Of a stretch of DNA of 8,183 nucleotides, positions 1-5,614 are shown one piece after another (position 1 is the stretch's first letter; the number at the start of each line of letters is the position of its first letter). Source of the DNA: Bog-752 sp963799395 (lineage in GTDB: Bacteria; Actinomycetota; Thermoleophilia; UBA2241); the NCBI GenBank assembly GCA_963799395.1, contig CAWCWZ010000008.1, forward strand, positions 1 to 8,183. The letters run 5' to 3'. The notes beneath the pieces are model-generated. The model was not told the DNA's origin. It saw nothing but the letters and a program-made list of their open reading frames with translations, and did not search any database. Both the position numbers and the translations under genes were made by a program.

Positions 1-643
1 ACGAGAGCTCCATGACCTTCTCGTAGTCGCGCAGGATGTGGCTGGGAAAGTCGCCCTCGGTCTCGGAGAACCAGTTGGCGATGACGAAGTCGTAGTGGGC
101 CGTCCGGTGGAAGGCCTTGGTGGCCAGGCGCCGGCAGGTGGCCGGCGACAGCTCGCCGCCGCTCTCCTTGAGCTCGTCCAGGACGGCGGCGTAGTCGTCG
201 GGCCCGGTGATGACGGCCACGCTTTCGTGGTTCTTGGCGGCCGCGCGGATCATGGTGGGCCCGCCGATGTCGATCATCTCGATGACCTCGTCTTCGGGCG
301 TGCCGCGCTGCGACGAGACGTCCTCGAACGGATAGAGACTCACGACGACCATGTCGATGGGTTCGATGCCGTGTTCGGCGATCGTCGTCATGTGATCGGC
401 GTCGCTGCGCTTGGCGAGGATGCCGGCCTGGATGCGGGGGTGCATGGTCTTGACCCGGCCGCCGAGCATCTCGGGGAACTGGGTGACGTCGGAGACCTCG
501 GTGACGGGGATGCCCTGGTCGCCCAGCATGCGGGCCGTGCCGCCGGTCGAGATGATCTCGACGCCCATGTCGGCCAAGGCGCGCGCGAACTCTTCGAGAC
601 CGGCTTTGTTGAAGACGGAGATGAGAGCTCGTTTGACCTTCAC
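1..643 (-). CDS. purH: Bifunctional IMP cyclohydrolase / AICAR formyltransferase PurH, N-terminal part (runs off left edge)
   Basis: PurH catalyses the last two steps to IMP: formylation of AICAR (C-terminal domain) and ring closure of FAICAR (N-terminal MGS-like domain). Only the first 214 residues are here, essentially the cyclohydrolase domain. Recognisable family segments are STGGTARMLGDQGIPVTEV, GGRVKTMHPRIQAGIL, MVVVSLYPF and IDIGGPTMIRAAAKNH, then FHRTAHYDFVIANWF just before the edge. No frameshift is visible. The start is GTG at 643 (protein begins VKVKRALISVFNKAG), chosen because an AAGGAG Shine-Dalgarno at 652-657 sits 8 bases upstream. The gene lies 97 bases downstream of the HAD phosphatase gene on the same strand and is probably the last or a late gene of the purM-led operon, possibly with a weak promoter of its own. 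The transformylase domain is outside the window. Confidence 0.96.
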   Translation of the reverse strand, partial: MKVKRALISVFNKAGLEEFARALADMGVEIISTGGTARMLGDQGIPVTEVSDVTQFPEMLGGRVKTMHPRIQAGILAKRSDADHMTTIAEHGIEPIDMVVVSLYPFEDVSSQRGTPEDEVIEMIDIGGPTMIRAAAKNHESVAVITGPDDYAAVLDELKESGGELSPATCRRLATKAFHRTAHYDFVIANWFSETEGDFPSHILRDYEKVMELS

Positions 644-651
644 CTTGCTAG

Positions 652-657
652 CTCCTT
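652..657 (-). promoter_or_regulatory. Shine-Dalgarno of purH
   Basis: AAGGAG on the minus strand, 8 bases before the GTG at 643. It is one of the clearest ribosome-binding sites in the window and decides the purH start. The uncoupled junctions in this operon depend on such sites, while the GTGA-overlap genes probably rely partly on re-initiation. Confidence 0.8.
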
Positions 658-677
658 CGTCGATGGGCGCTGGCGAC

Positions 678-685
678 AGTCTATA
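678..685 (-). promoter_or_regulatory. Possible -10 element of an internal purH promoter
   Basis: In the 97-base HAD-purH gap the minus strand reads TATAGACT, which contains two overlapping -10-like hexamers (TATAGA, TAGACT; four of six consensus positions each). It stands in otherwise G/C-dominated DNA about 35-40 bases upstream of the GTG. No convincing -35 hexamer is visible at 16-18 bases; the T-rich CTTCATTTTC lies roughly there. This is a weak inference from base composition and position. Confidence 0.22.
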
Positions 686-715
686 AGGAGGGCCGGCGAA
701 AATGAAGGGACGGCG

Positions 716-729
716 GGGGGCCGGCCCCC
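716..729. repeat. 14-bp perfect palindrome in the HAD-purH gap
   Basis: GGGGGCCGGCCCCC is self-complementary and lies just downstream of the HAD stop codon (741-743) on the transcribed strand. It could fold as a short GC hairpin that attenuates read-through or protects a 3' end. No U-run follows: the next bases on the minus strand are GCCGTCCCTTCATTTTC. It is therefore not a canonical intrinsic terminator. Confidence 0.4.
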
Positions 730-740
730 GGCGGCCGGCT

Positions 741-1779
741 TCAGCCCAGGCGGGCGACGCGCTCGCCGCGTACGTGGGAGCGCGCGTAGGCCGAGGCATG
801 GGAGAGCGCTGCGCCGGCCTCGGCGAGCAGGCCGAGCCGGGGCAGCGGCTTGCTCGAGGCCGGGAAGGCGCGGATCGCGTTGACGACCCCGGCGCGGCCG
901 TCGGCGGCGAAGGCCAGGGCCAGCGCGCGGGTGGGCGCCGTGTCGGCCGGCGGCGGCGGCGAGCTCGGCGGCGGCCAGCGCGTAGCGGTTGCCGTTGAAG
1001 CTGAGCGTGACTCCGCCGGCCTCGCGCACCGCGGCAAAGGGCGGCACGTCGGTGATCGAGTCGCCCACGTACATGACGTCCTGAAGCTCCACGTGCCGGC
1101 CGGCCGCGATCTCGCGCAGCGCCGCCAGCTTGAGGCCGCCGCCGATCGGCCGCACGGCGGCCACGATGTCGGCGCTGCGCCGCCCCTGGGCGCCCATCTC
1201 GGTCCAGAACAGGCGGTCGAGCTCGGCGACGGCGGCGCGGTCGGCGGCCGACAGGTCGGCCGCCGACCGCGCCGCCTCGGGCAGCTCGATCACGGGGCGC
1301 TCGAGGATGGCTTCGGCGCGGTCGCGCAGCCAGTCGGCTTCTTCTCGTGTGAGATGCCAGGAGTCGAGGTCGATGCTGGTGCAGCGGCAGTGCGCGAAGG
1401 GAAAGCCGACGACCCGGCACAGCGCCCTGATGTAGGGCGTGTACGAGGTCGAGATGATGTACGAGGGCAGCGCCGCGGCGACGTCGCGCAGCAGGTCGCG
1501 GGCGCCCGGCACGACGAGCACCGTGTCGGCCGAGTACTCCTCGACGTCGCGGTCGCCGACGCCGTAGGCGAGCAGGAACGGCACGATCAGGCGCAGCGTG
1601 TCGCCGGCGTTGTAACCCGGCTTGCGCAGCACGTCGGCGAGAAAGTCGTCGTAGCGCGACAGGCGGGCGAACAGCTCGGCGCCGTCGGGCACGAAGGCGG
1701 CGGCGACCTCCATGGCGTTGTCGTTGCGGGTGAGCGGGCCCTCGCAGTCGGTCACAAAGAGGCGCGACGGGTTTCTCAC
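741..1779 (-). CDS. HAD-superfamily phosphatase-like protein (COG4030-like), one frameshift
   Basis: Reconstructed length is about 345 residues. Motif I is TDCEGPLTRND, with D11 as the likely nucleophile and Glu13 where most HAD phosphatases have the second Asp. Motif II is IISTSYTPYIRAL (Ser110/Thr111), a Lys is near 217, and motif IV is YVGDSITDVPPF (239-244). The N-terminal half resembles a predicted HAD phosphatase family I know mainly from archaea (COG4030, from memory); no substrate is assigned. The start is GTG at 1779, overlapping the purN stop in a GTGA; GGGAG at 1786-1790 is 6 bases upstream. The frame breaks near 945-962, inside a GCC/GGC run, where one extra base is present. Without it the protein continues as ADTAPTRALALAFAADG to the TGA at 741-743. 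Residues about 169-183 are encoded by a long perfect inverted repeat. Coupling to purN suggests a role in or next to purine synthesis, but that is inference. Confidence 0.8.
1231..1276. repeat. 22-bp perfect inverted repeat with 2-base spacer, inside the HAD gene
   Basis: Positions 1231-1252 are the exact reverse complement of 1255-1276, separated only by AG (1253-1254). The arms are almost entirely G and C. On the coding strand it encodes the Ala-rich stretch AARSAADLSAADRAA, which is itself nearly palindromic as a peptide. The reading frame is intact across it. In RNA or single-stranded DNA it would form a very stable hairpin. It may arise simply from Ala/Asp/Arg codon usage in GC-rich DNA, or it may affect expression of downstream purH. 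Confidence 0.9.
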
Positions 1780-2640
1780 GGGGCGCTCCCGCCGCGCTCG
1801 TCGGCGGCGAGCTCGGCGTCGACTTCGGCGGTCAGCTCGAGGGGCGGGTCGCCGTCACGCCGACGATCACGCCGTCGCGCACCAGCAGGTGCTCGATGGC
1901 GAACTCGCGCACGGTGTGGTAGAGCAGCGGGATCTCGCGGTGCTCGCCCTGCCGGCGGATCTCGGCGAACAACGGCTGGCGCTCGCCCGCGGCGGCGGCC
2001 ACGGCGTCGAGGCCGAGCGCGTCGCGCTGCTGCGAAAGGCATGCCAGAGGTGGTCGTAGCGCAGACCGACGATGGGAAACGCACACCAGGCGACGACCGG
2101 GCCGCTGTCGAGCTCGGCGGTGGCCAGGTGGACCATCGCGCCGGTCTCCTGGGCCTCGTCGGCAAGCAGGCGCCAGATGACCTCTTGCCAGGTGCCGCGC
2201 GGGCCGCCGGGCAGCGCCGGGTGCAGGTTGAGGGTGGCGAAGCGGGCGCAGAAATCGGGGCTGGTGATCAGCATGTAGCCGGCCAGGACGAGCAGCTCGA
2301 TTCCGTGGGAGTCGAGCAGGCCGGCGACGTCGTCGTGAAAGGCGAGGCGCCAGGCCTCGCGCACGGCGGCCTTGTTGGCAAACCGGCTCCGGTCGAGGGC
2401 GTCGCGCCGGGCGCGCCAGGCGCCCCAGCTCGCGGCGCTCGACAGGCTGGCGGTGGTCAGGCCGAGGTCGTGCGCGAGGTCGAGAAAGGCGTCGCTTTCG
2501 GCCTGTTCGCCGCGCTCGCGGTCGCAGAAGACGACGGCGATCTCGAGGTCGACGCCGTCGCGCCGGGCGCGGCGGACGACCTCGGCGAGCAGTGTGCGCG
2601 CGGCCGGGTCGCGGCCGCTCGACAGCCAGCCGATCTTCAC
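1776..2640 (-). CDS. purN: PurN-type formyltransferase (GAR transformylase), long variant, two frameshifts
   Basis: PurN transfers a formyl group from 10-formyl-THF to GAR. The protein starts VKIGWLSSGRDPAARTLL (GTG at 2638-2640). It carries the formyltransferase core VLAGYMLITSPDFCARF, then NLHPALPGG (Asn138, His140) and TAELDSGPVV (Asp178), matching the Asn-His-Asp catalytic triad of E. coli PurN in order and spacing. Two single-base deletions break it. One near 2032-2034 (HAF continues as RQQRDALGLDAVAAAAGER) and one in a G run near 1841-1846 (TATR continues as PLELTAEVDAELAADERG). The corrected length is about 288 residues, against about 210 for E. coli PurN. The extra length is an unusual N-terminal half (SWGAWRARRDALDRSRFA) and a C-terminal tail. 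It starts 33 bases after pfkB with only a weak AAGG ahead, and its TGA overlaps the HAD start. It could be a formyltransferase with another acceptor, but the context favours GAR. Confidence 0.82.
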
Positions 2641-2673
2641 CGCGGGTGGCCTTGCGGCGTCGGGCCTTGCCGG

Positions 2674-3651
2674 CTAGGTGTCGCCACGTTCTTCGGCCAC
2701 GCGTTCGCGCCAGGCTGCCGCGTCGGGGTAGGTGCTGCGCCCGAGGCCGCCGATGCCGCGCGAGGCCGCCCAGGCCGCGAGCCGCCCGGCTGCCTCGAGA
2801 CCGAGGCCTTCGAGCAGCCCGCCGATGAAACCGGCGGCGAAGAGGTCGCCGGCGCCGGTCACGTCGACCACCTCGGCCGGGTGTGGCGGCACGTAGAGGT
2901 CGAGCCGCCGCCCCACGATCCGCGCCCCGCGGTCGCCCATCTTGCAGACCACGAGGCCGACGCCGACGTCGAGCAGGAAACTCCGCGCCTTGTCGGCGGG
3001 CAGGCCGCAGAGGGTCTCGAGCTCACTCTCAGTGGCAAAGACGAACGACGCGCGCTTGAGGAAGGGGATGAAGCTCTTGACCCCGAGGCGGGCGTAGATC
3101 TCGCCCGGGTCGAAGGCGATCTCGACGCCGGCCGGCAGCCGTTCCAGCAGGGCGCGCTGGGTCTGCAGCGGTCGCTCACCGACGAACGACGAGAAGTAGG
3201 CGAAGCGCGCCGGCGGCAACCGCCGCGGCAGGTCGGCCGGCGAGAACTCGTCGTTGGCCGCCGGCCAGACGAGGTTGCGGCGCTCGCCGGCGTCGTTCAA
3301 GAGCACGTAGACGCGGCCCGATTCGCCGTCGCGGGCGAGGTAGCGGGCGTCGCAGGGGGCGAGCTCGTCGGTCAGAAAGCGGCCGCTGTCGTCTGAGCCG
3401 ATGCGGCCCAGCATGGCGGCGCTGAAGCCCAGACGGGCGAGGGCATAGGCGGTGTTGGCCGCCTGGCCGCCGCCGCTGCTGGCCGGTTCGATGTCGGCGA
3501 GCGCCGCTTCGACTATCGCCCGCAGCTCGGGGCCGACCGCCTGTTCGGCGCCGGGCGGCGGCAGCTCGCGCCACAGCGGCGAGCGGAGGGGCAGGCGGTA
3601 GATGAGATCGAGGTTGAGCGCTCCGCAGCCGATGAGGTCGTACGACCTCAC
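2674..3651 (-). CDS. PfkB/ribokinase-family carbohydrate or nucleoside kinase
   Basis: This is an intact 325-residue frame, the cleanest gene in the window. The N-terminus VRSYDLIGCGALNLDLIYRL is the typical first beta strand with a substrate-binding Asp15. PfkB signature 1 is GGGQAANTAYALARLG (60-75). PfkB signature 2 is VVDVTGAGDLFAAGFIGG (261-278), with Asp269 as the catalytic base in the GAGD anion hole. ATESELETL (206-214) occupies the place of the NxxE metal/phosphate motif. The segment between Asp15 and signature 1 is about 45 residues, longer than in a typical ribokinase. The start is GTG at 3651, because it overlaps the purM TGA in a GTGA. The family phosphorylates sugars, adenosine, inosine/guanosine and other alcohols. 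A nucleoside kinase is attractive in a purine operon, but no residue seen here fixes the substrate. Confidence 0.9.
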   Translation of the reverse strand: MRSYDLIGCGALNLDLIYRLPLRSPLWRELPPPGAEQAVGPELRAIVEAALADIEPASSGGGQAANTAYALARLGFSAAMLGRIGSDDSGRFLTDELAPCDARYLARDGESGRVYVLLNDAGERRNLVWPAANDEFSPADLPRRLPPARFAYFSSFVGERPLQTQRALLERLPAGVEIAFDPGEIYARLGVKSFIPFLKRASFVFATESELETLCGLPADKARSFLLDVGVGLVVCKMGDRGARIVGRRLDLYVPPHPAEVVDVTGAGDLFAAGFIGGLLEGLGLEAAGRLAAWAASRGIGGLGRSTYPDAAAWRERVAEERGDT

Positions 3652-4777
3652 AGCCCGAGCTCGCCCTTGTAGCGCACGAGCCGGGCGCCCGGCTCGACGC
3701 CGACCACGTCGCCGACCACCGTCGCCTGCAGGCCGGCCTGTGCGATAGTGACGAGCGCCTTGGGCACGCTCGCGGCGGGCACGGCCAGGACCATCCCGAG
3801 GCCGCAGTTGAAGGTCGACAGCATCTCGTCGATCTCGACACCAAGGTCGTGCAGAAAGGAGAAGACGGCGGGCGGCCGCCAGGCCGAGAGGTCGAGGACG
3901 GCCGCCGTGCCGTCGGGCAGGATGCGCCCGACGTTGTCGGGAAAGCCACCCCCCGTGATGTGCGCGGCGGCGTGCACGGGGCAGGCGTGACCCAGGTCGT
4001 GCAGGACGGGGCTGTAGATGGTCGTCGGGGTGAGCAGCACCTGGCCGACCGTGGCGCCGGCCGCCGCGCCTCCGGTCGCCGTCGCGCCGCCTCCGGCCGT
4101 CGCGGCGCGGTTCAGCGGGGCGCCGGCGCCCCCTGCCTCGCCGCCCGGGAAGGGTTCGTCGAGGGCGATGTGGCGCTCGGCCAACAGCGCCCGCACGAGC
4201 GAGAAGCCGTTGGCGTGCAGGCCGTTCGAGGCGATGCCGACGAGGGCGTCGCCGGGCTCGACCCTGGCCGGCCCCCACAGTTCGGAGCGGCTGGCGATGC
4301 CCACGGCGAAGCCGGCGAGGTCGAAGGCGCCGTCGTCGTTGAAGTGGCCGGGGTGCTCGGCGGTCTCGCCGCCGAGCAGCACGCACTGGGCGAGCAGGCA
4401 GCCTTCGTCGACGCCGGCGACGATGTCGGCGACCTTCTGGGGCTCGATCTTGCCCATGACGAGGAGTCGAGATCAACATGGGCACCGCGCCGCAGGCCGG
4501 ACGTCGTCACGCTCATCGCCACGGCGTCGATGCCGATCGTGCCGTAGACGCCCATCTTCGCGCCAGCATGACCTTGGTGCCGCCCCGTCGGCGCCGGCCA
4601 CGAGGACGGCGTCGTTGATGGGCGGCAACCACATGAGCCCGCCGAAGCCGCCGATACCTTCGAGCACGAGCGGGTGATGGATCGACTTGAGCCGTTCCTT
4701 GAGCAGCCGGACGGCTTCGTTACCGACGTCGACGTCGACGCCGGCGTCTTGTAGGTGAAGTGCTTGTCGGCGGCCAT
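3648..4777 (-). CDS. purM: Phosphoribosylformylglycinamidine cyclo-ligase (AIR synthetase) PurM, multiple frameshifts
   Basis: PurM closes the imidazole ring, converting FGAM and ATP to AIR. Family blocks appear in order: DAGVDVDVGNEAVRLLKERL, LEGIGGFGGLMWLPPINDAV, a broken GADG-GTKVMLA (4560-4590), KMGVYGTIGIDAVAMSV, CGAVPMLIST, GKIEPQKVADIVAGVDEGC, LLGGETAEHPGHF, GIASNGLHANGFSLVR, HITGGGFPDNVGRILP and STFNCGLGMVLAVPA. The ATG at 4775-4777 (MAADKHFTYK) follows GGAGG at 4781-4785 with a short 3-base spacer. About six frame changes lie between 4440 and 4760; the first is a missing base near 4748 between FTYK and DAGV. From about 4457 to the TGA at 3648-3650 the frame is clean. The corrected length is about 377 residues, against 345 in E. 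coli. The surplus is an Ala/Gly-rich insertion at about 4050-4145. It heads the coupled purM-pfkB-purN-HAD unit. Confidence 0.95.
4050..4145 (-). repeat. Ala/Gly-rich low-complexity insertion in PurM with palindrome and imperfect repeat
   Basis: Between the FPG and QVLLTPTTIY segments of PurM an in-frame stretch of roughly 32 residues reads as Ala, Gly and Thr, including TAGGGATATGG. E. coli PurM has only a short loop at this place. The DNA holds a 16-bp perfect palindrome, GGGGCGCCGGCGCCCC, at 4117-4132. It also has an imperfect direct repeat around 4065-4103 (GCGCCTCCGGTCGCCGTC versus GCCGCCTCCGGCCGTC), which suggests growth by slippage. The loop probably lies on the protein surface. Confidence 0.65.
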
Positions 4778-4815
4778 GACCCTCCGTCGCTCGTGTTCGA
4801 CCCACTCCCTGTCGC

Positions 4816-4822
4816 TATTCTA
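4816..4822. promoter_or_regulatory. Candidate shared -10 region of divergent purM and ygjP-like promoters
   Basis: The 55-base divergent spacer (4778-4832) must drive purM on the minus strand, because the opposite-strand YgjP gene separates it from purF. Its main AT-rich core is TATTCTA. Read on the minus strand it gives TAGAAT (4822 to 4817), five of six -10 consensus positions, placed for a leader of about 30 bases before the purM ATG. Read on the plus strand TATTCT (4816-4821) matches four of six and would start transcription a few bases before the ATG at 4833. No good -35 hexamer is visible for either direction. No PurR-type operator was recognised. Confidence 0.33.
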
Positions 4823-4832
4823 CGGTACAGCA

Positions 4833-5614
4833 ATGACGCTCGCCCGCGAGAACCTGACCGTCGACGAGGTGACGTTCGCCGTGCGCCCGGAGCGCCCGGC
4901 TGCGCACGATCGGCATCAGCATCCCGCGCCAGGGCGCGCCGGTCGTGGCCATGCCGGCGCGCTGCTCGCGGCGCATGGTCGAGGTGGCGGTGCGCGGCAA
5001 GCTCGCGTGGGTGCGGCGGAAGCTGGGCGAGCGCGACGCGCTCGCCCACTTCCGCCGCACCGTTACGAAGCCGGCGAGCGGTTTCCCTACCTGGGCGACG
5101 AGTACGCCGCTGATCATCGCGACGCTCCGGCGCGGCGGCCCGCCGCGTCGCCGCAAGCGGCGCCCAGCTTGCCTTCGAGATGGCGGCCGGCGAGCACGGC
5201 CACGTGGCGGGCGACGGCCGGCCCCTGTGCCTGCGAAACGGCCGTTTTGAGCTGGCGCGGTGGGCGCAGGCCGACGGCCGCACGCACTCTTCTGGCCTGG
5301 TACCGGCGACGCGCCACGGACATCCTGAACGGCGCGTCGGCAATGGGCTTCACTCGTCGGCGTCGTGCCGCCCCCGGTCGCCGTCAAGGACATGCGCAGC
5401 CGCTGGGGCAGTTGCTCGGCGAAGGGCCGCATCAGCCTTCACTGGGGACTCGTGCTGCAGCCCCTCGACCTGGCCGATTACGTCGTGGTCCACGAGCTCG
5501 TCCATCTGCGGGGGCTCAACCACGGTCCGGCCTTCTGGAGCGGCGTCGCGGCGGTCCTGCCCGACTACCGCGAGCGCCGCAAGCGGCTCAGGTCGGAAGG
5601 CACGAGGAACGTGA
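4833..5614 (+). CDS. YgjP-like (DUF45, M48-type HExxH) zinc-dependent hydrolase, multiple frameshifts
   Basis: The C-terminal half is diagnostic: VKDMRSRWGSCSAKGRISLH, then LDLADYVVVHELVHLRGLNH and GPAFWSGVAAVLPDYRERRK. HELVH is the HExxH zinc motif and the following NH supplies the third ligand, as in E. coli YgjP. Upstream pieces also fit the family: RTIGISIPRQGAPVVAMPA, AWVRRKLGERDALAHF, YEAGERFPYLGDEY and LLAWYRRRATDIL. These pieces sit in different frames. Shifts are evident near 4886 (extra C), 5060, 5115, between 5130 and 5290, and near 5345. The ATG at 4833 is chosen because TLARENLTVDEVTFAVR leads into the core; it has no clear Shine-Dalgarno. The end is uncertain: the TGA at 5612-5614 needs one more shift after YRERRKRLR, but it abuts the purF stop. 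E. coli YgjP has been linked to UTP pyrophosphatase activity (recalled). The gene is divergent from purM and convergent with purF, so it is probably not part of the pur operon. Confidence 0.85.

Noticed and set aside
38..883. A 281-codon plus-strand frame opposite purH and the HAD 3' end
   Set aside because: It is the mirror of clearly conserved PurH coding sequence on the other strand and has low-complexity composition.
702..998. A plus-strand ORF with an AAGGAGG ten bases before its ATG
   Set aside because: The Shine-Dalgarno match looks good, but the protein is Gly/Arg-rich and resembles nothing I know. It is wholly antisense to the HAD C-terminal region, so the match is probably chance.
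850..3396. An 848-codon open frame on the plus strand opposite HAD, purN and pfkB
   Set aside because: Its translation is Gly/Ala/Arg/Asp-rich without recognisable domains, and it is antisense to three recognised genes. Long antisense frames are expected in DNA this rich in GC.
4727..4741. GTCGAC tandem repeats as a regulatory iteron
   Set aside because: They encode the conserved VDVDVG stretch at the PurM N-terminus, so codon usage explains them.
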